DNA of 64,000 nucleotides from positions 347,512 through 411,511 of the forward strand of contig NZ_FOLY01000005.1 in NCBI RefSeq assembly GCF_900112585.1, in the 5' to 3' direction. The DNA comes from Kushneria avicenniae (GTDB lineage Bacteria; Pseudomonadota; Gammaproteobacteria; Pseudomonadales; Halomonadaceae). Shown one piece after another: positions 48,825 to 58,717 of the stretch (within the stretch, counting starts at the first letter, position 1; every line of letters begins with the position of its first letter). The notes under the pieces were generated by a model. That model was not told the DNA's origin, ran no database searches, and saw only the letters and a list, made by a program, of their open reading frames with translations. Made by a program: the position numbers and the translations under genes.

Positions 48825-48833
48825 CCCTGCCGC

Positions 48834-49307
48834 TCAGCATTCTCCTTTTGTCTCCACGGTTTCGACACGGGTGCGCCCCAGACGATTGACTATCAACTTC
48901 CGCGTTTCCCGGGTATGGCAGAGATAAAAGGTGCCATTGAGCATGCTGCCTGACAGGCGAGGCTGAAAGACAAGGGCCTTTGAAAGCCCCTTCCATCGCA
49001 GGGTAATGGCTTCATGGCTTTCAAGGTGATAGCGAACATGTCTTTCGGCGTCCATCACCAGGAGATGTTGCCACTGCCCGTCACAGCGCTGACCATCGCG
49101 ACTGCCGCACAGTGTCCATGGCCTGCCATGGTCCATGCTGGCCAGCTGCGCCTGCTGCATCAACCCTTTGACATCACGCACCTGGGCATCCAGCTGTCGG
49201 TCGGCATACCACTGCTGAGTGAATGACATTCCAAAAACCATCGTCGACATCATGATCATTATTACCACCATGGCTTCCAGCAGAGTGAGACCCTGTTGAG
49301 CACGCAA
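48834..49307 (-). CDS. FimT/GspH-type minor pilin
   Basis: A 157-residue prepilin-like protein with cleavage at QQG|LTLLEAMVVIMIMM, Glu5 present, and a GspH-like C-terminal domain. This is the FimU/FimT role of the minor pilin set, but here it is inverted and separated from pilVWX-pilY1 by the c-di-GMP gene. It starts at TTG 49307 with AAGGA upstream, and converges on that gene. Confidence 0.82.
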   Translation of the reverse strand: MRAQQGLTLLEAMVVIMIMMSTMVFGMSFTQQWYADRQLDAQVRDVKGLMQQAQLASMDHGRPWTLCGSRDGQRCDGQWQHLLVMDAERHVRYHLESHEAITLRWKGLSKALVFQPRLSGSMLNGTFYLCHTRETRKLIVNRLGRTRVETVETKGEC

Positions 49308-49430
49308 GATACTATCCTTTCTCCATGGGCCAGCAGGTTGTAACGGCGGGTCAGGATAATAATTTAGATAATTTTAATATTTTGGCGGGCAGGGTAATCA
49401 GCTCGTCGCGTTTCCGGAAACGAGGGCTTC

Positions 49431-50528
49431 TTGAACTCAAGCGATGTCATTGTGGTAGGCGGCGGCATCAACGGCATGATGAGCGCCCTCAAGCTGATAC
49501 AGCAGGGTTTTCGGGTCACCCTCGTGGAGCGCGGCCGGTGCGCCCGAGAGGCGTCGTGGGCCGGCGGAGGAATATTGATACCGCTGTATCCCTGGCGCTA
49601 CAGCGAGCCCATCGCCCATCTTGATGCGCTGGCAGCACCTCAGTGGTGTGAGCTTGCCGACAGGCTGGCAGAAACCACGGGTATCGACCCACAGTATACG
49701 GCCCATGGCATCATGCATGTCCGGGTCGAGGATGCCGAAAGGGCGCGAGCATGGTCGGTGTACCACCAGAACATGCTGGTGCCTCTATCCTCGCCACAGG
49801 CGCATCAAAAGCTGGGCGCAGAGGTGACACCCTCGCTCGACCCTGCCTTCTGGCTGCCCGGTCGCGGCAGTATCAGAACGCCGCGTCTGGGGAAGGCGCT
49901 GCGCCAATGGCTGCTGAATCATCCGCATGCCACCCTGCTCGAGCACTTTGAAGTCACCTCTCTGCTGACCACGAAAGGGCGGGTTGAAGGTGTAACAGGC
50001 CCTCAGGGTCGACAGTTGGCACCGCGTGTGGTGGTGGCAGGAGGTCCCTGGACGGGTCAGCTCATGGCGCGTCATGTCACGCTGCCCATTAAACCGGTTC
50101 GAGGGCAGATGCTGCTGTTTCGGCCCGGGCGTGCGCTGCTGAAATTGGTGGTGCTGATGAAGGGTTTTTATCTGATTCCACGACGCGACCATCACATACT
50201 GGCCGGCAGCACCTTCGAGGATGTGGGCTTTGACCGGACGACCACCCGGGAGGGGCATGCGCGGATTCACGCACAGGCGCTGGCCATGCTGCCGGCGCTT
50301 GGAGAGGCTGACATCACCCATCACTGGGCAGGGCTGCGGCCGAGCTCACCCGACAGTGTTCCCCTTGTGGGTGCGGTGGATGATATCGAAGGGCTTTACG
50401 TCAATGCCGGCCATGGCGGCAATGGTGTGGTGCTTTCACCTGCGACGGCAGATCTCTTGTGTGCACACATTACGGGGACGCCGCCGCCGATCGCATCTGC
50501 ACCCTACGAGATACCGCGCTCAGGATGA
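49431..50528 (+). CDS. FAD-dependent amine oxidase, ThiO-like
   Basis: A 365-residue DAO-family flavoprotein with an N-terminal dinucleotide motif VVGGGINGMMSAL and a C-terminal NAGHGGNGVVLSP segment. This resembles glycine oxidase (ThiO), which makes the imine for thiazole synthesis. No thi genes are adjacent, and other amine oxidases share the fold, so the substrate is not certain. It starts at TTG 49431 with GAGGG upstream. The AT-rich 123-base gap to the divergent FimT gene probably holds promoters for both. Confidence 0.75.
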   Translation: MNSSDVIVVGGGINGMMSALKLIQQGFRVTLVERGRCAREASWAGGGILIPLYPWRYSEPIAHLDALAAPQWCELADRLAETTGIDPQYTAHGIMHVRVEDAERARAWSVYHQNMLVPLSSPQAHQKLGAEVTPSLDPAFWLPGRGSIRTPRLGKALRQWLLNHPHATLLEHFEVTSLLTTKGRVEGVTGPQGRQLAPRVVVAGGPWTGQLMARHVTLPIKPVRGQMLLFRPGRALLKLVVLMKGFYLIPRRDHHILAGSTFEDVGFDRTTTREGHARIHAQALAMLPALGEADITHHWAGLRPSSPDSVPLVGAVDDIEGLYVNAGHGGNGVVLSPATADLLCAHITGTPPPIASAPYEIPRSG

Positions 50529-50804
50529 GCGTCGACGCGGCCCGGGTCCGTTGCTGATATAGCGCTCCCGGTGATCGCTGCAGCAGAACCAGTGCTTTTC
50601 GCCCGGCAGATGGCGCGAAACGTCGTTCACATGGGGGTCTTCCAGCGCCTCCTGACGTGACAGGTGGACATGACACCAAGCGCAGCGAACCATCGCCTCT
50701 CCGGACGCTGGAGTGGGCGGATTCGGCCTGCGCTGGCGTTTCAGGCGTCGGTAAAAAAGCCACCCCAGCCAGAGCAGGGCAGCCACGATAATCAGTCGTG
50801 CCAT
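50520..50804 (-). CDS. PP0621 family small protein
   Basis: A 94-residue protein with a short N-terminal membrane helix (LIIVAALLWLGWLFYRR) and a small cysteine/histidine domain (MVRCAWCHVHL...WFCCSDHRERY). It is likely a metal-binding knuckle facing the cytoplasm. I recognise it as the PP0621 family of Pseudomonas and relatives, of unknown function. It overlaps the end of the ThiO-like gene by 9 bases. Confidence 0.8.
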   Translation of the reverse strand: MARLIIVAALLWLGWLFYRRLKRQRRPNPPTPASGEAMVRCAWCHVHLSRQEALEDPHVNDVSRHLPGEKHWFCCSDHRERYISNGPGPRRRSS

Positions 50805-50909
50805 GGGCAGATTCGGGCTCCTGATATCCCGCAGGTCGGGACAGGCATCTGATCAAACCGGGCTCAAAAGCCCCTCGGGAGAGGGCGCCCTTGAGCCCGG
50901 AACATGACC

Positions 50910-51716
50910 TCAGTTGTCTTCAAGGCGAAGCGAGCCGTGCAGATAGCGCGGATTGAAGGTCCTGCCGTTCAGGCGCGCGTTATCCGGGTCGTTGTGAATC
51001 AGCTCGGCCAGCGCCTGACGGGCTTCGTCCTTCATGTCCAGACCCATGTAGCCTTCCACCATGACGGCAAGGGCATCGCGTGTAGCCGGGGTCTGCGGAT
51101 AGTGCTCCAGTACCCAGCGGCCGCGATTGACGGCGGCCAGGTAGGCCTGCTTGCGCAGATAGAAGTCACCGATCTGCAGTTCATGACGCGCCAGCACGTT
51201 GCGCAAAAAGATGATGCGCTGACGGGCATCGGGCGCATAGGCGCTGTCGGGGAAGCGGCGCACGACCTCACCGAAGTCGACGTAGGCGTCGCGGGTAGCG
51301 CCCAGATCACGCTTGGAGATATCGATCAGGTCAAGGCTCTCAAGGCTGAAACGCCCCGATTCCCAGGCGGCCATGCCACGCATGTAGTAGGCGTAGTCCA
51401 CCTGAGGATGGTCCGGATGGAGGCGTATGAAACGGCTGGCCGCTGCGCGGGAGGCTTCCCAGTTGCCGACCTGGTAGTAGCCATAGATCAGCTCGAGCTG
51501 TGCCTGCTGGGCGTATTCACCGAACGGGAAGCGATTGTCGAGCGTTTCAAGCTGAGTGACGGCAGCGGAGTAGCGGCCATTGTCGAGCGCCTGTTGAATG
51601 TTTTGATAGAGCTGCTGCTCGGTAAGCTCTTTATCCTGCTCCTGGCTCTGGCTGCTGGCGCAACCGGCCAGCATGATAACCGCCAGCGCCAGGGCGCTCA
51701 GGGAAATGGCGCGCAT
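50910..51716 (-). CDS. bamD: Outer membrane assembly lipoprotein BamD
   Basis: A 268-residue lipoprotein subunit of the BAM complex that inserts outer membrane beta-barrels. The lipobox LAGC ends the signal peptide near residue 18, and about five TPR repeats follow (e.g. YQNIQQALDNGRYSAAVTQL). The ATG at 51716 has ACGAGGA upstream. It is divergent from rluD, the standard arrangement. Confidence 0.95.
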   Translation of the reverse strand: MRAISLSALALAVIMLAGCASSQSQEQDKELTEQQLYQNIQQALDNGRYSAAVTQLETLDNRFPFGEYAQQAQLELIYGYYQVGNWEASRAAASRFIRLHPDHPQVDYAYYMRGMAAWESGRFSLESLDLIDISKRDLGATRDAYVDFGEVVRRFPDSAYAPDARQRIIFLRNVLARHELQIGDFYLRKQAYLAAVNRGRWVLEHYPQTPATRDALAVMVEGYMGLDMKDEARQALAELIHNDPDNARLNGRTFNPRYLHGSLRLEDN

Positions 51717-51920
51717 TGTCGTCCTCGTCTCAAACAAACCGTGGCGGCGTGATAGAATCCGCCCAACAGCTACTGAATGAAGTGTGTGGGGCCTACTATA
51801 CGGACCGGCCGCGCATTACGCGAATAACGCGCTGCCTGTTGCCGGCTTTGAAGCCCCCGCACTATAAAGCATTGTAAAGCCGTGGCGAAATGCTCGGCCC
51901 ATGCTCCTGCAGAGAATTGC

Positions 51921-52880
51921 ATGTCACAGACCATCGAACAAACACGCACTGTCCCCGACGCCATGACCGGTCTGCGGCTGGACCAGGCCGCCGCGGAGCT
52001 TTTCGACGAGTTTTCCCGCGAGCGCCTCAAGAGCTGGATCAAGGAGGGCGCCCTGACCATGGATGGTCAGAAGCAGCGACCACGGGCGCCCGTCATGTCC
52101 GGGGCAACGCTTGCGCTCAGCGCCGTGCTCGTGGAAAACCGGATCTGGGAGGCCGAGCCGATCACGCTGGATATCGTGCACGAGGATGACGACGTGCTGG
52201 TGATCAACAAGCCCGTGGGGCTGGTGGTGCATCCGGCGGCGGGCAATCAGAGTGGCACGCTGCTCAATGCGCTGTTGCATCATGCGCCAGAGCTTTCCTC
52301 GCTGCCGCGTGCCGGTATCGTGCATCGTCTGGACAAGGACACCAGCGGATTGATGGTGGTCGCCAAAACACTGGCGGCACAGACCTCGCTGGTCGAGCAG
52401 TTGCAGGCACGTCGGGTCAAGCGCGAATACGACGCCATTGTCACCGGGGCCATGATCGCCGGCGGAAAGGTCGATGCGCCCATCGGGCGGCATCCGGTGG
52501 ATCGCAAGCGCCAGGCGGTCGTGGCCAATGGCGGCAAGCCGGCCGTAACGCACTATCGGGTGGTCGAGCGTTTTCGCGGGCATACTCACATTCGCTGCCG
52601 GCTGGAGACCGGACGTACCCACCAGATTCGCGTGCACATGGCCCATCAGCGCTTTCCGCTGGTGGGCGACCCGGTCTATGGCGGACGGCTCAAGCTACCG
52701 GCCGGCGCCGGTGAGGCACTCAAGGAGACGCTGCGTCACTTTTCCCGTCAGGCGCTGCACGCGCGGCGGCTGGCCTTTGTTCATCCGACCAGCCATGAGA
52801 CCGTCGAATTCGGCATGGAATTGCCCGATGACATGTTCATGCTGCTCGACATCCTGCGCGACGATCAGGCGGAAACATGA
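51921..52880 (+). CDS. rluD: 23S rRNA pseudouridine synthase RluD
   Basis: A 319-residue synthase that makes pseudouridines 1911, 1915 and 1917 in 23S rRNA. An N-terminal S4 domain (about 15-75) precedes the catalytic domain with HRLDKDTSG and GRTHQIRVHM. The start at 51921 fits the family; upstream codons to 51882 do not. It overlaps pgeF by 4 bases (ATGA). Confidence 0.96.
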   Translation: MSQTIEQTRTVPDAMTGLRLDQAAAELFDEFSRERLKSWIKEGALTMDGQKQRPRAPVMSGATLALSAVLVENRIWEAEPITLDIVHEDDDVLVINKPVGLVVHPAAGNQSGTLLNALLHHAPELSSLPRAGIVHRLDKDTSGLMVVAKTLAAQTSLVEQLQARRVKREYDAIVTGAMIAGGKVDAPIGRHPVDRKRQAVVANGGKPAVTHYRVVERFRGHTHIRCRLETGRTHQIRVHMAHQRFPLVGDPVYGGRLKLPAGAGEALKETLRHFSRQALHARRLAFVHPTSHETVEFGMELPDDMFMLLDILRDDQAET

Positions 52881-53632
52881 CCCGGGAAAGCAGCGACCAG
52901 CCCACGCTTATCGTGCCGGACTGGGTAGCGCCGGGATCGGTGGGCGCCTTTATCACCACGCGTGAAACCGGTCCCAGCCAGGGGCCGTATGCGGCATTCA
53001 ATGCAGCTTCTCATGTCGGCGATGACCCCGAAACGGTGGCCTGGCTGCGCCAGCTGCTGGGCGCCAGGATCGGCGATCATCGTCCGCTGTTGTGGCTTGA
53101 TCAGGTTCACGGTGCTCGCGTGCAGCAGTCCTTTCAGGCGCCGCCGCCGCAGGCCGATGCATCCATCGCGCGTGACCAGCAGTACGCCTGTGTGATCCAG
53201 ACTGCCGACTGTCTGCCGGTGCTGCTCTGTGACAAGCGGGGTACGCGAGTGGCCGCTGCCCACGCCGGCTGGCGCGGTCTGGCAAGCGGGATTCTGGAGG
53301 CGACCGTGGCGGCACTGGGGTGTGCGCCGGAAGAAGTCATGGCCTGGCTGGGCCCGGCCATCTCCAACATGCAGTATGAAGTAGGCCGCGAGGTGCATGA
53401 CGCCTTCGTCAATGTGCATCCCGAAACCTCGGCCGCCTTTGAAGCGAGCCCCTACCGGCTGGGTCACTTCATGTGTGATCTCTACCGTTTGGCGCGATTG
53501 CGTCTGGAGGCGCTGGGGGTGACCGACATCGGGGGCGGTCATTTCTGTACGGCCTCTGATGATCGTTTTTATTCATACCGCCGTGACAACGGCGTTACTG
53601 GTCGCATGAGCAGCGTTATCTGGCTTCGCTAG
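52877..53632 (+). CDS. pgeF: Peptidoglycan editing factor PgeF (YfiH laccase-domain protein)
   Basis: A 251-residue multicopper-laccase-domain protein. Metal-site segments DQVHG, QTADCLP and AHAGWRG are present. E. coli YfiH has been linked both to removing L-Ser misincorporated into muropeptides and to purine nucleoside phosphorylase-like activity. It is translationally coupled to rluD and followed by clpB, a conserved trio. Confidence 0.94.
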   Translation: MTRESSDQPTLIVPDWVAPGSVGAFITTRETGPSQGPYAAFNAASHVGDDPETVAWLRQLLGARIGDHRPLLWLDQVHGARVQQSFQAPPPQADASIARDQQYACVIQTADCLPVLLCDKRGTRVAAAHAGWRGLASGILEATVAALGCAPEEVMAWLGPAISNMQYEVGREVHDAFVNVHPETSAAFEASPYRLGHFMCDLYRLARLRLEALGVTDIGGGHFCTASDDRFYSYRRDNGVTGRMSSVIWLR

Positions 53633-53690
53633 AGCGCTGCGACGCTTTTATGCGCGCTCCTGAATTTAACATAATATTTTCCTTCGACTG

Positions 53691-53719
53691 CTTGAAACCC
53701 TTCCTGCCGCCCCCCATCT
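53691..53719 (+). promoter_or_regulatory. Sigma-32 heat-shock promoter of clpB
   Basis: CTTGAAA at 53691-53697 and CCCCATCT at 53712-53719, spaced 14 bases, match the RpoH consensus at nearly every position. The box ends 92 bases before the clpB start. Confidence 0.92.
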
Positions 53720-53811
53720 TTGCCCCAGAACAGTGATCAACGCGCTTTGAAAAGCCGGGTCTGCCGCCATGCGGCCACGACCGGTCAGGGCGCCGGATGA
53801 GAGGACACAGG

Positions 53812-56406
53812 ATGCGAATCGACAAACTCACCAGCAAGTTACAGGCCGCCCTGGCCGATGCCCAGTCGCTGGCTGCAGGGCGCGGGCATAATCAGCTTCA
53901 GCCGGGCCATGTGCTGCTGTCGCTGCTGGACAGCCGCGATTCCGGTTTCAAGGGGCTGATCCAGAAGGCCGGCGGCGACCCGGGCCGCGTGCGCGATGCG
54001 CTGGTCAAAAACATTGATGACCTGCCCACGGTCAGCCAGTTCGACGGTAACGTCACCATGGGGCAGGAGCTGGGACAGCTCTTCAATCTGGCCGATCGTG
54101 AGGCACAAAAACGCGGTGATCAGTTCATTGCGAGCGAACTGGTGCTGCTGGCAGCGCTACAGGCAAGATCGGCCGCCGGTCGTGCCATGAGTGGCGCAGG
54201 TCTTTCCGAGCAGGGCGTACGCCGTGCCATCGATGAGCTACGCGGTGGCGACACCATCAACGATGCCGAGGCCGAGGAAAAACGCGAAGCTCTGGACAAG
54301 TACACCACCGACCTGACCGAGCGCGCGGCAAGCGGCAAGCTTGACCCGGTAATCGGCCGTGACGATGAAATTCGCCGCACCATTCAGGTGCTGCAGCGGC
54401 GCACCAAGAACAACCCGGTACTGATCGGCGAGCCCGGCGTGGGCAAGACCGCCATCGTCGAGGGGCTGGCGCAGCGCATCGTCAATGGCGAGGTGCCCGA
54501 GAGTCTCAAGGACAAGCGAGTGTTGTCGCTGGATCTTGGTGCGCTGCTGGCCGGCGCCAAGTATCGCGGCGACTTTGAGGAGCGTCTCAAGGGCGTACTC
54601 AATGAGCTGGCGAAGGAAGAGGGGCGAGTCATCCTCTTCATTGATGAGCTCCACACCATGGTGGGGGCCGGCAAGACCGAAGGCTCGATGGATGCCGGCA
54701 ACATGTTGAAGCCGGCTCTGGCGCGCGGCGAGCTGCACTGCGTGGGCGCCACGACGCTGGATGAGTATCGCCAGGACATCGAAAAGGATGCCGCGCTCGA
54801 GCGTCGTTTCCAGAAGGTACTGGTAGATGAGCCCTCCGAGGAGGACACCATTGCCATCCTGCGCGGGCTCAAGGAGCGCTACGAGGTGCATCATGGTGTC
54901 GATATTACCGACCCGGCCATTATTGCTGCGGCTCGGCTGTCGACCCGCTATATCACCGATCGGCAGCTACCCGACAAGGCCATCGACCTGATCGACGAGG
55001 CGGCGTCGCGAATCCGTATGGAGATGGACTCCAAGCCCGAGGAGATGGATCGTCTCGAGCGCCGCCTGATCCAGCTCAAGATCGAGCGCGAAGCGCTTCG
55101 AAAGGAGACGGACGAGGCGACCCGCAAGCGTCTGGAACTGCTGGAAGGTCAGATCGAGACCATGTCGCGGGAGTACGCCGATCTCGAAGAGCTCTGGAAG
55201 GCTGAAAAGGCCAGCCTGCAGGGGGCGGCGCAGTACAAGGCCGAACTCGAGCAGGCGCGCACCGATCTGGAGGCCGCGCGTCGTCAGGGCGATCTGGGGC
55301 GCATGTCGGAAATCCAGTACGGTCTGATCCCGGATCTGGAGCGAAAAATAAGCGAGGCCGGCGAGGCGGAAAGCACGCCGCTGCAGCTGCTGCGCTCGAT
55401 CGTGACCGAGGAGGAGATCGCCGAGGTGGTCTCGCGCTGGACCGGCATTCCGGTAGCGAAAATGCTCGAGGGCGAGCGTGACAAGCTGCTGCGCATGGAA
55501 GAGGCGCTGCATGAGCGCGTCATCGGTCAGGATGAGGCCGTTACCGCCGTGTCCAACGCCGTGCGTCGGTCACGGGCCGGTATCAGCGATCCCAACCGTC
55601 CCAATGGCTCCTTCCTGTTTCTGGGGCCGACCGGGGTGGGCAAGACCGAGCTGTGCAAGTCGCTGGCGGGTTTTCTGTTTGATACCGAAGAGGCCATGGT
55701 GCGTATCGACATGTCGGAGTTCATGGAGAAACACTCCGTGGCTCGTCTGATCGGGGCGCCTCCCGGCTATGTCGGCTACGAGCAGGGCGGTTATCTGACC
55801 GAGGCCGTGCGACGCAAGCCCTACTCGGTGCTGCTGCTGGACGAGGTGGAAAAGGCGCATCCGGATGTGTTCAACATCCTGTTGCAGGTGCTGGAAGACG
55901 GTCGCCTGACCGACGGCCAGGGCCGCACGGTGGATTTTCGCAATACCGTGGTCGTGATGACCTCCAATCTTGGCTCCAGCATCATTCAGAACTACGCCAG
56001 CGAGCAGGATGATGCCGGCTACGAACGCATGCGTGCCGCCGTGATGGACGAGGTCGGCAGCCATTTCCGGCCAGAGCTGATCAACCGTATTGATGAGGTT
56101 GTGGTGTTCCATGCGTTGGGACGCACGCAGATCGAAGCGATTGCCAATATCCAGCTCGATCAGCTGCGCAGGCGTCTGGCCGACCGCGAGGTGTCGCTGT
56201 CCATCAGCGAGGCTGCGATGGCCCGGCTGGCCGAGGCAGGCTTTGATCCGGTCTACGGCGCGCGTCCGCTGCGACGGGCGATCCAGAACCGGATCGAAAA
56301 CCCGCTGGCGCAAGCGTTGCTGGCCGGGCGCTACGCCCCGGGTGATACGGTGCGGATCGATGTCCGCGACGATGAGCTGGCCTTCGAGCCTCAGCAGCAG
56401 GCCTGA
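53812..56406 (+). CDS. clpB: Disaggregating chaperone ClpB
   Basis: An 864-residue Hsp100 AAA+ ATPase that works with DnaK to dissolve protein aggregates. It has the N-terminal Clp repeat domain, the first AAA module with GEPGVGKTA (near residue 206), the coiled-coil middle domain (about 405-525) and the second AAA module with GPTGVGKTE (near 605). All parts look intact. The ATG at 53812 fits the family start [11 protein letters not shown]; an ATG five codons upstream is an alternative. Confidence 0.97.
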   Translation: MRIDKLTSKLQAALADAQSLAAGRGHNQLQPGHVLLSLLDSRDSGFKGLIQKAGGDPGRVRDALVKNIDDLPTVSQFDGNVTMGQELGQLFNLADREAQKRGDQFIASELVLLAALQARSAAGRAMSGAGLSEQGVRRAIDELRGGDTINDAEAEEKREALDKYTTDLTERAASGKLDPVIGRDDEIRRTIQVLQRRTKNNPVLIGEPGVGKTAIVEGLAQRIVNGEVPESLKDKRVLSLDLGALLAGAKYRGDFEERLKGVLNELAKEEGRVILFIDELHTMVGAGKTEGSMDAGNMLKPALARGELHCVGATTLDEYRQDIEKDAALERRFQKVLVDEPSEEDTIAILRGLKERYEVHHGVDITDPAIIAAARLSTRYITDRQLPDKAIDLIDEAASRIRMEMDSKPEEMDRLERRLIQLKIEREALRKETDEATRKRLELLEGQIETMSREYADLEELWKAEKASLQGAAQYKAELEQARTDLEAARRQGDLGRMSEIQYGLIPDLERKISEAGEAESTPLQLLRSIVTEEEIAEVVSRWTGIPVAKMLEGERDKLLRMEEALHERVIGQDEAVTAVSNAVRRSRAGISDPNRPNGSFLFLGPTGVGKTELCKSLAGFLFDTEEAMVRIDMSEFMEKHSVARLIGAPPGYVGYEQGGYLTEAVRRKPYSVLLLDEVEKAHPDVFNILLQVLEDGRLTDGQGRTVDFRNTVVVMTSNLGSSIIQNYASEQDDAGYERMRAAVMDEVGSHFRPELINRIDEVVVFHALGRTQIEAIANIQLDQLRRRLADREVSLSISEAAMARLAEAGFDPVYGARPLRRAIQNRIENPLAQALLAGRYAPGDTVRIDVRDDELAFEPQQQA

Positions 56407-56411
56407 ATGAC

Positions 56412-56476
56412 GTTGTCATGACCTGATAAAAAGGCGGCTACCCAAGGTAGCCGCCTTTTTATCAGGTCATGACAAC
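56412..56476. terminator. 65-bp perfect palindrome, bidirectional terminator
   Basis: Two perfectly complementary 31-base arms flank a 3-base CAA loop. The central part (AAAAAGGCGGCTACC and its complement) makes a GC-rich stem bounded by A-run and T-run, so it terminates both clpB (plus) and the convergent trehalase (minus). The outer arms extend the pairing well beyond a normal terminator. Confidence 0.93.
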
Positions 56477-56500
56477 ATTTATGGGGCGGATAACAACGTT

Positions 56501-58117
56501 TCAGGGGGCCGTGTTTTCCAGCGTGGCCCCGGGGTAGAGCGACAGCAGCGCGCGCAGTACACCATTGGTCCATCCAAAGCCATCCTGGGAGGGATACTCG
56601 CCACCGTCCGGCGCGCCGTCAAGGTCCATGACGTTGTACTTCTCCAGCAGCTTGTGCTCCCTTTCAAAGCGATAGAAGTTGTTGTGCATCCAGCGTCTGG
56701 CAATCGTGTCTGCCAGCCGGGCATGTCCGTAGCGCTTGAGCCCCTTGATGGCCATCCACTGAAGCGGTGCCCAGCCGTTGGGCGCATCCCACTGCTGCAC
56801 GGTGTCGATGGTGGAGGTCATCATCCCGCCGGGCTGGAGCAACTGATGTTCGATTGTCTCGGCCACCTGTGCGGCCTGCTCTTCGGTGGCGATGCCAAAA
56901 TAGAGCGGGAAGACGATGGAGGCGTTGATGCTGTCGGTCAGCCTGTCCTCGTGCCAGAGATAGTCGCCAAAGCGCTGCTGCTCCTGCGACCAGAAAAGAC
57001 GGCGCAGGGCGTCCAGTCGCGAATTGGCTGCACTCTGGAGCAGGTCGGCGCGTTGATAGCGCCCGAGCCTGCGATAGGTCGAGGCCAGCGTGGATTCCAT
57101 GTGATACAGCAGGCAGTTGAGGTCCAGCGGCAGTATGTCCACGGTACGAATGGTGGACAGGTCATGGGGATCGGTTAGCCAGCGTGAGCTGAAGTCCCAG
57201 CCGCTTTCCGCACCAGCACGAATGTTGCGCCACACTGCAATGTTGTTGCGCGAGGTATGATTGGCCGTTTCCATGTCTTCACGGAAGGCCTCTTCACGCG
57301 GTGTGTTGAGATCATCCCAGTGGCGGTTGAGCAGTGTGCCTTCATGGAGCTTGACGCTGCGCCGATAGGCCTCGCAGGGATGCAGGGCTTCGACGCCGTC
57401 CATCCAGTAATGGTATTCACGCTCCATCTGGGGCAGATAATGCTCATAGACCCATTCACCGTCGTGCTGGGCGATCTGACCGACCATGCCGCAGAAGAAG
57501 GGTGGCTGGGAGCGTGACAGATAATAGGTACGGTTACCGTTGGGGACGTGACCGTAGGCGTTGATCAGAAAGGCAGCGTTGTTGACCATGTCGCGCATCA
57601 GGTCGATACGCCCGCTTTCGCGCAGGCCCAGCATGGTGAAATAGCTGTCCCAGTAATAGATCTCGTTGAAGCGACCACCGGGCACTACATAGGCATGAGG
57701 CAGCGGCAGGCGTGAGGAGTTGGGGTTGTAGCGCGGTCGCGGCTGTCGCGTCAGCACGTTCCAGAGCGCATCGATATGATCGCAAATGTTGCTCTGTCGC
57801 TCTGGTGGCACCACCGTGGCCTGGGTCTCGATGCGCTCAAAGCGCGCTTCAACGAATTCACGCAGCGCCTTGTTGCTGACGCAGGGCACGTCATCACAAT
57901 CGGAATAACGCGCACACAGCCTGGCGTAGTCGGCCATGATCTCTTCGGCCGACCGGGTCGGAATCATGTCAACAAAGGTCTTGCTGTCCGCGAACAGACC
58001 GCGACTCTGTACGTCATGAAACAGCATGCCCCAGAGATGCTCGGGCAACGGCGGAAGTTCGGCAACTTCCGGCGTGTCCGGCATCGACGTTGTCAGAGCG
58101 GCAGCGGTCATGGTCAT
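56501..58117 (-). CDS. treF: Cytoplasmic alpha,alpha-trehalase
   Basis: A 538-residue GH37 enzyme hydrolysing trehalose to two glucose. Both family signatures are present: PGGRFNEIYYWDSYF in the first half and QWDAPNGWAPLQ in the second. There is no signal peptide, which fits TreF (cytoplasmic) rather than TreA. In halophiles trehalose is a compatible solute that must be removed on down-shock. The ATG at 58117 follows CAGGA. No trehalose synthesis gene is nearby. Confidence 0.94.
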   Translation of the reverse strand: MTMTAAALTTSMPDTPEVAELPPLPEHLWGMLFHDVQSRGLFADSKTFVDMIPTRSAEEIMADYARLCARYSDCDDVPCVSNKALREFVEARFERIETQATVVPPERQSNICDHIDALWNVLTRQPRPRYNPNSSRLPLPHAYVVPGGRFNEIYYWDSYFTMLGLRESGRIDLMRDMVNNAAFLINAYGHVPNGNRTYYLSRSQPPFFCGMVGQIAQHDGEWVYEHYLPQMEREYHYWMDGVEALHPCEAYRRSVKLHEGTLLNRHWDDLNTPREEAFREDMETANHTSRNNIAVWRNIRAGAESGWDFSSRWLTDPHDLSTIRTVDILPLDLNCLLYHMESTLASTYRRLGRYQRADLLQSAANSRLDALRRLFWSQEQQRFGDYLWHEDRLTDSINASIVFPLYFGIATEEQAAQVAETIEHQLLQPGGMMTSTIDTVQQWDAPNGWAPLQWMAIKGLKRYGHARLADTIARRWMHNNFYRFEREHKLLEKYNVMDLDGAPDGGEYPSQDGFGWTNGVLRALLSLYPGATLENTAP

Positions 58118-58717
58118 GGCAAATTCCTGAAACAATAAATACGTTACTGCCCTATGAAAACGGCAGGTTAAAAAGGGGAGTACCCTGAAGGTTTCAGGGC
58201 CCCTTGCAGTCTGCAGGGCGCCCCTGTGTGCTTGACCGATATTAACGCAGGATAGTTCATCCTGATTTCCTGTCCTGGATGCATACTACAACGGCAGAGA
58301 CTGAATGAAACTGTCGCTTTCTCATGTGCCGATCTCGTGCAATAAGCGGTCCCTTTTCAGGGGCTATGCGCTACAAATGCGCAGTCATCAGTTGACACCG
58401 AAGCATCACTGATAGAGTCTTGAGCATTCCTGATTGCAGGCATGAATTCTCCGGGTGATCCCCTGAGTCATGGAGGACAGTCGCAGAGCGGCTGCCTGCC
58501 TGCCCAAGGACCTGAACAGGCGGGCCAACCTCCTGCCTGATCAACGCCCCTATATGTCGACCCGACATGAGATTGAGCAGGTCCTCGCTGCAACCCGTCA
58601 CCAGGTGCAGCATCAGGTGTCGCTGGCCACGGGCCGCGGCAGGCGGCGCAGCCGTCCTCGAACGCCGATGCGCATGGCATCGTGAACGCACTCGAGACCT
58701 TACAGGGGAACTCAAAC
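58118..58717. other. 600-base gap between trehalase and ilvI
   Basis: No convincing gene. On the plus strand TTGACA at 58392-58397 with TAGAGT at 58413-58418 (15-base spacing) could be an ilvI promoter, leaving a leader of about 290 bases. A CCCTGAA/TTCAGGG hairpin and a GC-rich repeat near 58180-58230 lie closer to the trehalase side. I found no short peptide rich in Leu, Val or Ile that would signal classical attenuation. Confidence 0.4.

Noticed and set aside
58470..58685. 71-codon frame before ilvI as a possible attenuator leader
   Set aside because: Not enriched in Leu, Val or Ile and rich in Arg; no terminator-antiterminator pair could be drawn with confidence.
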